Assembly: GCA_014621425.1 (NCBI GenBank)
Contig: JAANBB010000021.1
Span: 186,001 to 250,000 of the forward strand
Length of the DNA: 64,000 bases
Direction: 5' to 3'
Source of the DNA: Cylindrodendrum hubeiense
Taxonomy: Eukaryota; Ascomycota; Sordariomycetes; Hypocreales; Nectriaceae
Position numbers and translations under genes: made by a program
The notes under the pieces: model-generated
What the model saw: the letters and a program-made list of their open reading frames with translations, nothing else
What the model was told of the DNA's origin: nothing
Database searches by the model: none
Shown here: positions 9,338 through 22,635 of the stretch, one piece after another
Numbering within the stretch: position 1 is the stretch's first letter
Layout: each line of letters starts with the position of its first letter

Positions 9338-12008
9338 TTATTTCAGCTCTTCATCGAAGAATGACTGGAGATCAGTTGGAGCATCACGGAGATCCCCTAG
9401 ATGTCTCATAAACTCTGGAGGATTTGCTACCCTGCAAAGCGAAATTAGCAAAGAAAATGGGCAACTGTGCTTTTGCATGCGGAGTAAGGTCATACCAGTC
9501 ATCAGGGTCCAAGGTGGCTAGGCTGTCAAAGAGACCATCATCCTCCATCGTTCCAACTAGGGAATCGGACAAAGAATCAAAGCCCAAGCTGTGAACAAAT
9601 TCTGAAAGCCCTGGAGTGTTCCCTATTACATCTTGTGGTCCATTTTGGTCCCGCTGCTGACTAGCTAACGGAGGACCGAGGGTTTTGAATCGCTCGAAGT
9701 TCATATTGTGAGCGGGAGGGATGGTTCTGCCAACCCCCACACGTGGTGTTTTCAGCGATGCGCCAAGTCCTCTTGTCGAGAGCAGGGTTTCTGGGTGTGT
9801 GTGTGCTGTAGTTTGAAGTATGCCAGACTGGGGTAATATACTGCCCTGCGTAGGAGCTTGAGACCCTGAGCTGGAGGCGATGACGGATCCTACCGACACA
9901 TCCATGTTTGCGTATGCTGTTTCCTGACTTTGGTAGCTTTGACTCTTGTATTGTAGCAGGGTCTCATTGTTGGAGGCAAGATCAGCGGACGTCTCAGTCG
10001 CGTTGTTATTATTCCGCCATGCGCGTTCTACTTCGTAGAGCAACGCGCTGAACCCTATTCTCTCCCCATCACTAGAGATATCATGAGGAGATCTATTATC
10101 CCCATCTAGTAATTGGCGAAGCAAGGATAGATATGGAAGAACTGAAGGCGGTATCCAGAAAGCTCCAATGCCCTGAACTCGCTCTCTCAACACACTGCCC
10201 AGTTGGCGTGTCTGTTGCCAGCTGTCATTTGTGGATTGGTTCATTAGACTGTCGTATAGAGGGGATTGTTCAGACTTTATGAGCTGATCCACGCAATTAT
10301 AAGCCAAATGCAAATTTAGTAACTGCGGTGACAACTCCGCATCTGAGAAGTCTTGTCCTGGCGGAGGAATCGCCAATTTCAAGCGTGCCAGACTTTGGGC
10401 AACTTCTTGGAAGCATCTTTGGCGAGATTCTCCTTCTGTGTGAGTCAAAAGTTTGTTGAGAAGACCCATGAGGTCCACAAACTGCGAAAATATGCTCAAA
10501 ACGTGGCCTGGAGATTGTCGATATGCAGTGCCGTAGTTGGATGATTGTAGATTTGAGGAAATTCGTGGCTGCCATGGTTCCCACTCTTCTATGCCCTCTG
10601 TCTGGAGAGGCCCAAGTTTTCCAATATCCGAGCGATGGAAGTATGGCCGCACATGAAGCCGAGAAGCTATCAACGTCTCCAAGGCAATGCATCCCAAAAT
10701 TGTTCGTCTCACGCCCTCTTCGGGAAAAGCCTGGGTCTGTTTACCAGGGCCAGGAAGAGCGTCGAGACACGTTGCAACATACACAGCTTGGCCAATTGTG
10801 ACCCATGCCGCTTTCCAACGACCGCGAACTTGTTCAAGAAGGGCGAGAAGCATCCAAGCCCGGACGTGACCGATTTCATACGTTTCATCGTCACACACAG
10901 CGAGGCGCTTCGACATGGCGAGGAGACATTCCGTGGAAATCTTCTTCGGAGATGTCTGGCCTTGGATGGCATCCAGAGCATCACTCTGATGCGAGGAGTA
11001 TGTCAAAACAGCCCATAGAAAGGCGCAGTCTCCGTTTTGAGATGAATTTGCGAGCTCAGGCGCATTGCTGTTGTTGGCGAGGGTGTACGCTGTCCGCAGC
11101 AAATCATGTTTGTGGGAAATGGGAAACCAGCAATGTGTGTTGGCAAAATAAAGATCAAGCAGGTATGACCAATTTTGCGGGAGTTCAATTCGGTTGCTGC
11201 CATGACGTACTTCGGGGATTAACTGGGATGTGACGTCCAACTCATCGAAGCGGGCTGTTGAACATGTCGCAGCGGTATTCGGGGCCTGAACTATTTGCTG
11301 TGGCACGGCGATGTGGTGCGAGGGTACTGTTTGTATGATGACTGGAGAGTTTGCATCTGTATTCATGGGACTGAGTGGAATGTGGGCTGGCTCTTGGAAG
11401 CCTAGGGTATCGTGGTCGTCGCCCATGTGGCTCATAGCGGCAATGCCAGTAAGGGCCTGGGCCAGCCTGCCTTCGAAGGTATCGCGAGTTTCTTCATCAT
11501 CCTCTGCCGACTCGGTCAACGAGGGTAAGTTCTCGAGGCGCTTTAGCACGGAGCTCGTTCTCCACGTATGCATGGCAAAGTCGGCGGCATCTTGGGAGGT
11601 TTCTGTCAAGGCCCGTAACTGCAGCGCCGGCCTGGTCGCCTTGCCTTCCAGGAGAGCAGACACCCAATCTTCACTCCCCTCAACGGTGCCGAAAAAGAAG
11701 CCGAGGAGCATTTCCAGGGATCTGACGTAACCTGTTCGAAGGCCTCGTTTCTTGGACGGGTTGTAGTTACAGGCACGCTTGGCGACGGAGCATGGTTGAC
11801 AGGATGGTCGCTGGCCATCGCAGCGGTCCTTGCGCCGTCGGCATTCATCGCATGCCCGACTCACCCGCACACGGGTATTGCTGTAGCCTCCATCTCCCCC
11901 TTCCTCTGTGTCCCTGCGAGGTCGCTTGGGCTGCGAGACTTCAATCTGATCGGGTGTCGGGTGGCGGCCTTTGGCTGGATTGGTACCAGGGACGCTGCCG
12001 TTCCCCAT
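9338..12008 (-). CDS. qutA: QUTA/QA-1F-like Zn2Cys6 activator of quinate genes
   Basis: Fungal zinc-cluster transcription factor of 868 residues. The DNA-binding domain (about residues 50-80) has C-X2-C-X6-C-X6-C-X2-C-X6-C, directly followed by NPSKKRGLRTGYVRSLEMLLG, a linker and helix typical of the QUTA/QA-1F group. A fungal-specific transcription factor middle domain follows (around 280-500), then a low-complexity Ser/Gln-rich region. Two exons: 12008-9496 and 9431-9338, with a 64-nt intron (GTATGA donor, CTAAT branch, GCAG acceptor). Without splicing the tail would read into unrelated residues; spliced, it ends WVANPPEFMRHLGDL and then a short acidic tail stopping at 9338. Position beside qutC-, qutR- and dehydrogenase-like genes supports the role. 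A related aromatic-pathway activator is the alternative. Confidence 0.85.
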
Positions 12009-13224
12009 TCTTCACCTCAACCCCATGAGGCCACGCATCCCCTGGAAGAAAGGGAAAATGCGGGGAAGGGTTTAATGTTTCGGCTCGTGGTAGGGAATGA
12101 AGAGAATGCCGAAGGCGTTGGTAGAGACGTCACACCGAGGAGGAGGTTAACATTCAGATTGAGAGTGCTGAATGTTGGGTGTAAAAATAGGCAAGACAGT
12201 TGTGCTAGTGAACATTTGGTGTAGCTGACTGCTTCTGCAGTAGACAGCGATACAATTCACCAACATGAACACCTTTTGTTGTTATTATTCCCAAGTGGTC
12301 TATTTTCTTCATTGTTTAACGTGTTTATTTATTTCAGCTATATTGTTTAAAGTGATTGATGATCACTTTCAGTCTGCACAATATCTATACTGACTGACTT
12401 ATTTAGTCAACATCCCACTTATCCAATCTGTTTAGTGTCCACTAGGGTGAGAAATCCCCCTCCCCACACTGTTGACATGGCGGAGCGTTCAAGTGTCACA
12501 CGGCAAAGGTCTTTGCCGCTTCTCGGCGATTGGCTGCGCTGCAAACGGAACATGTGGACCACTTTTACCCCAGGAAGCTTTCCGGCACTGAGAAGTAGTT
12601 GCCTAGTGCATTGATACCGGGTTGATATATCCTGTTTGTTTCGGGGAGTATTCTTCTCTGGCTTCTGATGAATAATGAAATGCTCTGTCTCGGGTTTCCT
12701 TTCTTCTAATTGAGGGCTGAATTCTGTGTAAGAGTGATGGCTGTTAGCGTCACAATCTTTCGAATCCAGAAACATTTCAACCATCTAAATGCAGTGAGTG
12801 TTTCATTCTCTCTCCTAGTTCATTTGAACACACAGTCTCAAAGTTAAGAGGTGAATTCCAGGGCACTCGGAGGGCTGCAGAGGGTAGATGTAGAGAGTGC
12901 CGGATGCAGACACTGTGACTGCAGGGTAGGCGCCATGTCAAGCCTCACCAGCCCCAGATGTGCCACTGCAGCCACGGCAGCCACTGTGGCTTAGGTGCAG
13001 AATTTGCGACAATGGGGCTTGACCCACCGCCACAGGAAAAAACCGGCTACCTGTGGCTGATGACTCAGCCTGCTGCCTACGGGCGACTCAACGCGGTGAG
13101 TGTCACTGTGGTACCTCGCGCGAAAATATTTCCATCGCCCCAAATCCACTTTCACTTTTCAACACCAACGATAAGTCATATCACCTCATTACAACACCAA
13201 GGATTTCTCCCAGTCACCGGCAAA
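12009..13224. other. Divergent promoter region of activator and CTP synthase
   Basis: About 1.2 kb between two divergent genes. It contains one ATG-started open frame (12784-12419, minus, 121 codons) with no recognisable domain, which I do not call as a gene. Near 12960-13000 there are GC-rich, partly palindromic GCCAC/GTGGC and GCAGCCAC repeats. A pyrimidine-rich leader (CACTTTCACTTTTCAACACC) precedes the CTP synthase ATG. Confidence 0.45.
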
Positions 13225-15660
13225 ATGAGGTATATTCTTGTCAGCGGTGGCGTCATTAGCGGTATGTGCTTCTCCAGCTTCCCAGACCCCTGTCGCAGTT
13301 GCTAACTCCCGCCAGGCGTTGGAAAGGGCATCATCGCCTCGTCCACCGGACTGGTATGTCTCCCCCAACACCGACACAACTCAATCACAAGTCATTTTCC
13401 CTTGTTTCCCTTGCATTCAAGACAACCGTCTTTATCTCGTTCCAATTGCGCCTTCGCCTGTGTTCTGCCTCTGACATATCCATCTCCAGCTTCTCCAAAC
13501 TCTCGGGTTCCGCGTTAGCATGCTCAAGATCGACCCGTATGTGTCCATGGATTGATACTTCTTTGATTTCGATATCTGAACAAGCCCAGTTATGTCTCAG
13601 TTGATGCGGGTCTCATGTCACCGGCGGAGCATGGAGAGTGCTTCGTTCTGGCTTCGGGTTAGTAGTAAATACCCGGATTTGCCTCTCTTCAACATACTGA
13701 TGATATCTTGACAAAGGCGGCGAGGCTGATCTGGATTTGGGTAACTACGAGCGTTATCTGTCCCTTCAAATGGAGCGTGACAACAACATCACCACCGGCA
13801 AGATCTACCTCGACGTCATTTCCAAGGAACGTAAGGGCGCCTATCTTGGACGCACCGTCCAGATTGTGCCCCACGTTGTCGATGGCATCAAGGACTGGAT
13901 CAAGCGTGTAGCCTGCATCTCCATCGATGGTTCGGGAGAAACCCCTGACGTTTGCATCATCGAGCTTGGGTACGTTCCCCTGAACAGGCTAGTCTCTAGA
14001 GACGAGCCGATTCTGGCCCCAAGACAACGTGATTGAACGCCTACTGACTTTTATTTTCAACAGTGGAACTGTCGGCGATATTGAGAGCGTGCGTAAATCC
14101 ATTCTCCGTGATTCGTTCACTGCTGACCTGGAGTAGATGCCCTTCATCGAGGCCCTGACTCAATGTACGAATCCCTGCACTGACTTCAAGTTTTGTCTGG
14201 TAAACTGACTTTCAATGTGCGTAGTGCGTCACGAGGTTGGCAGCAGCAAGTTTGTCAACATCATGGTCAGCTACGTTCCCACCGTCCACGGTGAGCAGAA
14301 GACGAAGCCTACCCAGCATGCTGTCAAGGCTATTCGCAGCTCCGGCCTGATTCCCGACGTGGTATGTGCACCACCTACCCTTGCTCTGATTTTTCGCTAA
14401 TAGAACCCAAGATTGCTTGCCGCTGTGAGCAACCTCTTGACAACGGAACCGTGAGAAAGATTGCCCTTCACTGTCAGGTCGAGGTGGAGCAGATTATCGT
14501 GGTTCGCGATATGCCCACCATCTACCAAGTTCCGCTCCTCTTGAACGAGCAGAAGCTTGTTCCCCTCCTGCTCTCAAAGCTTGTGCTCGAGACCCATCTG
14601 GTTCCTCAGCCTCTGGTTGCCAAGGGTGCCGAGCTCTGGAAGTCGTGGAAGTCGATTGCCACTGCTAAGAACGACGAGACCGTCAACATTGCGCTTGTGG
14701 GCAAGTACGTCGACACTCCCGACGCCTACATGAGCGTCACCAAGGCCCTCGAGCATTCTGCCATGCGAGTCGGCCGAAACCTCAACCTGATGTGGATTGA
14801 TTCCGAGCACCTCGAGAATGAGATGCAAACTGCCTCGCCCGTCAAGTTCCACAAGGCCTGGCATCAACTCAACACGGCCTCGGGTCTGATTGTCCCTGGT
14901 GGATTCGGAAACCGTGGTGTCAAGGGTATGATGTTGGCGACCAAGTGGGCTCGAGAGAACGGCACACCTTTCCTGGGAGTAAGTTGACCCGGTGAGCGCC
15001 GCCTTTTTACAATCACTAACATGAATATCAGGTCTGCCTCGGTTTCCAAGCTGCCGTCATGCAGTTTGCCCGAGATATCTGCTCCATCCCCGAGGCCTAC
15101 TCTGAGGAGTTCGGTGCTACAGGCAAGGACGCCGTCGTTGTTCACATGCCGGAGCTGGACCGCGAGAACATGGGCGGTACCATGCGCCTCGGACGCCACA
15201 AGACGCTCTTCCAGGAGGGCAGCGAATGGACCAAGATCCGCGCCCTGTACAACGGTGCTGAGGTCATCGAGGAGAGACACCGACACAGATACGAGGTCAA
15301 CCCCGAGATGGTGGAGACTCTCCAAAACGCCGGCATGGCGTTTGTTGGCAAGGACACTACCTCAACAAGAATGGAGATTTTGGAGCTGAAGGATCATCCC
15401 TTCTTCGTTGGTAAGTTTCGGGGGGATTTTGGGTGGTTGATTGTTTTGGGCAACCACGGCTAACCACGAGAATAGGAACCCAGTTCCATGCCGAGTACCA
15501 ATCGCGCGTGCTTGAGCCCAGCGTAAGTATTTATTCAACCCAACGAGTTGAATTTGAAACGCTGACATCAATATAGAAACCGTACCTGGGCTTCATCGCC
15601 GCCAGCGCTGGCTGCCTGGACGAAGTCCTCAAGAAGGAGGCCGCCAAGGGATCGGCTTAA
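13225..15660 (+). CDS. URA7: CTP synthase, 12 exons
   Basis: Converts UTP to CTP with glutamine-derived ammonia, in the cytosol. Exons by frame and splice sites: 13225-13261, 13316-13353, 13490-13536, 13590-13657, 13717-13969, 14064-14088, 14137-14164, 14225-14361, 14412-14978, 15032-15410, 15476-15522 and 15577-15660, all joining in phase to 569 residues (yeast Ura7 is 579). The N-terminal synthase domain has SGGVISGVGKG, KIDPYVSVDAG, HGECFVL and GGTVGDIES. The C-terminal glutaminase domain has PGGFGNRG and the nucleophile in FLGVCLGFQ; the His/Glu partners read QFHAEY, where the usual motif is HPE. The short 5' exons and the many introns are unlike the compact neighbours. As a housekeeping gene it interrupts the quinate locus. 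Several N-terminal positions differ from the fungal sequence I remember, so a paralogue is possible. Confidence 0.93.
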
Positions 15661-17727
15661 GGAATGCAAGGGTGGATACAAATGGAAACACTCTTGATAC
15701 TGGCAGTTCCTAGACGAGTTTCATGGCAAGTTCTACTCGCAGAAGCCGATGTCACATCGGTCAGCGGCAGCCCAGTTGCCGTTGTTGCCCTAGACTCAAG
15801 CATCCGGATGCGGGCCTGGCATGGCTGCGCAAGGATTGCTCGCAACAGAGTTTGATGTTTTCTATTAGAATTAGATTGGCCACAGAGCGCTGCCGACTTG
15901 TCTTAATTAGTTTTGCAGACACTCGCCAGCATTTCCAGGGATTGTCGTCGTCGCTGCCTCGTTGTTGCCTTCCCAAGAAGCACACGAGCTGTCTTTTCGC
16001 TGCATATGCAAATAGAATAAATAAAATCAAAGAATTGCCCTGAATTGCTCTCTCACCACGCTCAATCGGAAAATCATCAGCACTGACGCGACCGCTTGAT
16101 CACCAATGCCTGACCTGCCCGTATCAGAAGCCTCATCTGATGGCACTGACTGCTGAACGGCTCCGCTGGGATGTCCGCGTTGTTGAAGAATGAACAAATT
16201 GACAAGACACACCATGGAGGTTCTGTTAGGCATGAGCCTGTCAACAGCCAATTCTGCCACTAGGCCCTGCGTCCTCGGCTGCCGGGAACGGCATGTGATA
16301 CACCAACAAAGCCAAGGAACTTCGCCTTATCTCTCTGCCACCGGATCGGAGCCGGACTTCTTGCCCCAGTAACCCGCCAAGCCTTTCTTCAGATCAACGC
16401 TACCGCCACATGGTTTAGTTGCTTCGCTCACATCAACCATGACGTGATGATCATGGTCAGATGTGCGATTCTGTGATGCAAAGAGGAAAGAGCATGGCCA
16501 ACAGATATAGGGGGGGATTCTTCTGGTTATGATAAGACAGTGATATGTCGGGCGACAGAACATACGCATATTATTCAACCTTAGTCACCTGGCACATATA
16601 GTCAGAATTGTGCATGCAAAAAAATCTCACTTTACTTGCCCAGTGGGGACATCCTTATCTACAAAACAAGGGCCTGTCCTCTGTTTTGCGCCCGTGTACT
16701 CCGATATGGTCAAGCGTTGCTCGATAAATCTACTAAACCTATCTCGGGGGTCTCTCGGAGATCTGAACATCATGCCATTGTCTTGGCTTCATCATTTAAA
16801 CTTGATCGTCGACTCCCCTGAGCCTCCACGTGGCCCGTTGCGTGCATGTGCCCTGATGGTCCCTGGGCGAGGCAATTGGCGCAGTAGATAAGCCGCGTAC
16901 AAGCCACAGCATGGGTTTCAGCTGACCAATGCTTTGCCAGCTCGGATGCTGCCGGTCGGTATGTTTGCGATGGAGCCGATCCGCGTGTCAGGAGAAGCTA
17001 GCCACTGCTAGCAGGTAGCATCACCACTACTCCCATCGTCGGTACATAACCGCTGCCCCCGTCGTTTGGGATGAAATCTCACACACATGCTGACGGAAGC
17101 TGACCACTCGGATCGCATCACGGCCCAGCTTGACACTTCAGCTAGGGGAAAGCTGGGGTGGAGTAGCGCCCGCCATCAAGACACTAGTCAAGGGGATCCT
17201 CGTTTAGCGACCAAATCTCCACCCCCGCCCTAAAACTGGGGCTTGGCAGGAGGAAGGATTCTTATCGACATGGATCGCGAATCCATCCCCTGTGCGATTT
17301 CCCCTCATCGGAGAAAAGCAACGAGAAATCGTCAAGTGACGGTGGGTTTGGCAAAGGGGAAGCTGGAGAGTGAGGGTATCGAGAACCCAGGAGAATACCA
17401 TGACTGGACAAGGAAATCGATCGAACCGCGTCCCAAGGCCTCCCGCATCTGTCATGGGGCGCGGCTTTCTCGGGAAGCGTCAATCAATGGCGGCCGACCA
17501 ACCTTGTCCGTGGCTTTGTTAGTGTACATGTTGGCTGAATCCATGTGGTGTTCATGACTCGACTGCACCCAGAGCAGTGTCCATTTAACAGGGGAATGTG
17601 CCGGGTTTATTACCGTCATCGCTGTCGTCCATACGGTTGAAAACATGTCACCCCCGCCAGCCATTTGAGTTCAGCTTTCGTGCAGCTTTCGCCTTTCTAC
17701 TTGCTCCCTCTAAGGCGCTACGCCAAC
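15661..17727. other. 2-kb intergenic region without a supported gene
   Basis: No open frame here shows a recognisable domain or a convincing exon chain. A minus-strand frame at 16578-16327 ends in a Lys/Gly-rich tail (KKGLAGYWGKK) that could be an exon of an unknown small gene, but no start or partner exon was found. The right part must hold the promoter of the rhodopsin-like gene. Confidence 0.4.
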
Positions 17728-19168
17728 ATGTCTAACATGTCCCCGACCGCGGTGATAGTGAGTTCAGCCCGCCATGCAGACACCGGACAGCTGGCATCTA
17801 ACGCTCATCTAGGCGGGAGAATGGGTCCTGTTATCGATGGCCATCATCCTAGTGGCTGCTCGCCTCTTCGTTCGGCTGCAGATGAACAAGGACAGGATTC
17901 ACTGGGCAGACGCATGGCTTTTGATCGCCACATGCTCTGCATTAGGTCTACTCATCTGTGACACCTTAGCCTATCAGGCCGGCGCCATGTTTAATTTCGT
18001 TGACCCAGGCGTCCGGATGCTAAAGGTATCCCATCTAATCCACCACTGCATATGTTGGTCCAAAACACTAATGCTTCCTGCTTCCAATCAAGATCCGGTT
18101 TGCCGTTAATTACTTCTTCGATACCGGCATGTACTTTCCAAAGTTCAGCATCATCGCTTTCTACTACGCATTGGTACCACCCACACAGCCTGGTATGCGA
18201 ATAGCCTTGTACATTCTCACCGGTATCACGGTCTCCGGTTGCCTCGTTGCATTCTTCGATGCTACACTTTGGTGTGGAGCCGACATTGAGTCAAACTGGT
18301 AAGACATTCCCATATCTTGGCTGTCAAGCTTGGGCTGTCACCGTTGAACCTCATCTCAAATCTCATACTGACTCTCTGATTCCCTTTAGGTCAACCGAAC
18401 CTGGCGCATGTAGTGCGTTCAACTCGACAACCATGATGCGCGTCCATTGGGGCTTTAACTTCACCACTGAAGTCCTAAGTATGTTCTCACCTCCGAGCTT
18501 AGCGCCTGGTCACGAACACTAACATAATAGATGTCATCTTTCCTTTTCCTCTCATTCGAGACTTGAAGCTACCAAGACGTAGGGAAAAGATCGGTCTTGC
18601 GGTCATCCTGGGTCTGGGTGTCATCACTATCGCTGTCAGCATAGGACGCTTTATCAACATGGAAACCTCAGGAAACGGTGCCTTTTCTAACTGTAAGTGA
18701 TTTGCGAAATTATCTACCCCCAATATCCTAAATGAGGTAGAACGATGCTTACTTTGAACAGACCTATGGGCTACATCCGAACTATGCGTATCCATCATGC
18801 TTGTGGCTCTCACAGCTTTGCGGCCGTTGCTCCGGAAAATGGCCCACATGCTCAACTCTAGCATCAATAGCAGCGACTACAAGTCTGGTTACAGATCAAC
18901 CGATCCTCGATCTAGGACAACTCGATCAAAAGTAACCCACAACCAAGGCTCCGGGGCATACTGGCGGAGTACCTCGAGGACTCAGAACCATGGTGTTCTT
19001 GAAGATGATAATGGAAGTGAAGTTCAGCTAAATGAACTGGCGTCGGGGAAGGTCATGAAGACTGAAGAGATTAGGATCTCGATCGAGATGTACCCGACTG
19101 ATGACTCTAGAGAGTTTCCTCCGGGCCCCAGGAAGCCTATGGGGATAGAGACATCAGTGATGGCATGA
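17728..19168 (+). CDS. Fungal rhodopsin-like integral membrane protein
   Basis: Seven-transmembrane protein of the fungal 'rhodopsin domain' family, predicted in the plasma membrane; its biochemical role is not established. Six exons join in phase (17728-17757, 17813-18025, 18093-18298, 18390-18478, 18531-18692, 18762-19168) to 368 residues. Visible are successive hydrophobic helices (WVLLSMAIILVAARLFVRL, HWADAWLLIATCSALGLL, MYFPKFSIIAFYYAL, IALYILTGITVSGCLVAFF, KIGLAVILGLGVITIAV, LCVSIMLVALTALRPLL), the conserved W-D/A pair after the first helix, a Cys-containing loop (WCGAD, GACSAFN), and a Ser/Arg-rich cytoplasmic tail of about 100 residues. The start is the first of two close ATGs (MSNMS). 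The tail ends convergent to dehydrogenase 2. Confidence 0.82.
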
Positions 19169-19279
19169 AAACTGTATCATGAAAATACCTGTAAAATAGC
19201 TTAGAACGACATAATATGATAATAATATGATATAATATGAGATGTCTATAATCGAACATTCATATATAAAGCAAGTTGT

Positions 19280-19300
19280 TCAGCTCGAGCCTCGAGCTGA
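19280..19300. repeat. 21-bp perfect palindrome between convergent genes
   Basis: Arms TCAGCTCGAG and CTCGAGCTGA separated by one C form a perfect inverted repeat. It lies in the 233-bp gap between the 3' ends of the rhodopsin-like gene and dehydrogenase 2, just after an AT-rich block of ATAATATGAT-like repeats (19206-19240). It could form a 3'-end hairpin in either transcript or be a protein site. Only the symmetry is certain. Confidence 0.6.
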
Positions 19301-19401
19301 TATAGGACATTGAATAGTTAAACGCATCATATCAGTTGTCAATTGAATTCTTGTCTATCTCTGCTCTAAGTTTCATGACACTAATTATCTCTTGACACCA
19401 A

Positions 19402-20319
19402 TCATCTACTTGAAAGTGCATCCGTGATGGCAGCTCGCGCAGCCTCAAAAGGCATATCCGTCAAAGGACGTTCCATCCAAAGGACCTCCTGGGCGATTCC
19501 CTGGTATATCATAGCCTCTGTGCCTGGCAAAACCTTCCAGCCCTCTTGCTCCGACAGAGTGTAGAACTCGGTTATGATGTTCGGATGATAGCACATTTCC
19601 AGGACGTATCCCTTCTGCTCTTTCTTCAGGAGCTCGACTGTGATGTTTCGAGCCATAATCTCCCCGGCAGAGCGAGGAGGGAAATTTGGCACAGTTCCCA
19701 CGATTAGCACCGGGGCATCAAGGCCTGCAGCTTGCTCAACAGTGGAGACATGAGTTAACTTTGGCCCTCCCTCGACGCTAGCAAATGACGAAACAATGTC
19801 AACTACCTCGTCTTCAACGCGGTTCACGAGATAGATCTCAGAGGCCCCCAACCACTTGTAGAGTGCGTAAATGGCACTGCGGGCCGCTCCTCCACCTCCA
19901 ATCACTAGGGCTGGACGGCCTTTGCTGTGAGACAGAACATCCGGGAAGTTGCTTAAAAATGCTTCGCGAATCCCAATACAGTCGGTGTTGGTCCCGATAT
20001 ACCTCTTCTTGCCAGTATCGGGGTCTCTCCTGATGAAGATGGTGTTGATCGCGCCTATCGCACGCCCTTCCTCAGTCACATCATCACACTCCTTCATCCA
20101 AGTGACTTTGTGTGGCATTGTGACGGCAGAGCCAATGCAGTCGTCGGCTTTGAGCTTCGGCAGGAAGTCATTCTTGTCTATGGAATCGATAGGGTCATAG
20201 GTCCACGGAACGTCGAGGCTCTTGAAGATGGTCGAGTGCAGAAGTGGTGCAAGTGATTGGTGGAGCGGATGCCCGAACAGATATGTCCGGCGCTTCTCGT
20301 TAAATATGTTTTCTGACAT
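19402..20319 (-). CDS. Quinate/shikimate dehydrogenase-like protein 2
   Basis: Second shikimate dehydrogenase-fold enzyme, 305 residues in one exon, probably quinate dehydrogenase (qutB/qa-3 type) or an isoenzyme. The substrate domain has YLFGHPLHQSLAPLLH near the start and the catalytic Lys71 in VTMPHK; Asp113 is in GTNTDC. The nucleotide domain has GGGGAARSA then NRVEDE, where acidic residues favour NAD over NADP (inference). The ATG at 20319 (MSENIFNEKRR) was preferred to an in-frame ATG at 20370 by family length. It shares overall layout with dehydrogenase 1, but many residues differ, so the duplication is old. A GGCGGTAAAAGTC element, also found near the dehydratase gene, lies 201 bp upstream. 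Confidence 0.87.
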   Translation of the reverse strand: MSENIFNEKRRTYLFGHPLHQSLAPLLHSTIFKSLDVPWTYDPIDSIDKNDFLPKLKADDCIGSAVTMPHKVTWMKECDDVTEEGRAIGAINTIFIRRDPDTGKKRYIGTNTDCIGIREAFLSNFPDVLSHSKGRPALVIGGGGAARSAIYALYKWLGASEIYLVNRVEDEVVDIVSSFASVEGGPKLTHVSTVEQAAGLDAPVLIVGTVPNFPPRSAGEIMARNITVELLKKEQKGYVLEMCYHPNIITEFYTLSEQEGWKVLPGTEAMIYQGIAQEVLWMERPLTDMPFEAARAAITDALSSR

Positions 20320-20808
20320 GTTGGAAGATGATTGGGATGATGTGGACAGCGTGTGAGCTGGGTGGTGCACGAAGATTGAGCGATAAAAGAATATCGGGAA
20401 GGGTTACTCGATTGTTTCGCGACGAAAGATAAATGACATCTGGGATAATTCTGTATGCGTAAGATTGCCGATTCTGCTAGCATTCATCAGCGTTGATGAC
20501 GGCTCTGGTGCTGATCGATGGCGGTAAAAGTCTTAGCCGTCGTCGACTGCTCCCAAGCTCGATGATACTGGGCAAGCTAGCCTCTAATCGTCGATAGCCT
20601 AGCTGGAGACATGGTCAAAACGATGGAAATCACCAGAGCCCCACCCGGATAAGTGTATTTAGGTATTTTGTAGTGGTTGATGGTACTGGGCTGTCACGAA
20701 GCTATAGATGCACGCACTGGGACGCCTAAGGCCTGATCGCTTGATCTAAATACACAAACTCCATTCAACTCCACTACCTAACAATGAATAATTTTCCAAC
20801 CCTTCATC
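20320..20808. other. Promoter of dehydrogenase 2 and mannosidase 3' flank
   Basis: It carries the shared 13-mer (listed separately), a GGATAAGTGT stretch at 20647-20656 matching the first ten positions of the known QUTA/QA-1F motif but not its second half, and a GGGATAAT stretch near 20443. No gene was seen. Confidence 0.4.
20520..20532 (-). promoter_or_regulatory. Candidate shared element GGCGGYAAAAGTC (copy 2)
   Basis: GGCGGTAAAAGTC on the plus strand, 201 bp upstream of dehydrogenase 2. It matches the copy at 8943-8955 in 12 of 13 positions and in orientation. Regulatory meaning is inferred. Confidence 0.3.

Positions 20809-22635
<1,827 letters not shown>

Noticed and set aside
12419..12784. 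ATG-started minus-strand open frame of 121 codons
   Set aside because: No recognisable domain, odd composition, and it lies within a divergent promoter region.
4569..20808. A complete QUTA/QA-1F palindrome (GGRTAA...TTAYCC) in the quinate-locus promoters
   Set aside because: Only half-sites were found by eye (near 4665 and at 20647); no promoter showed both halves with the known spacing. An exhaustive scan was not possible.
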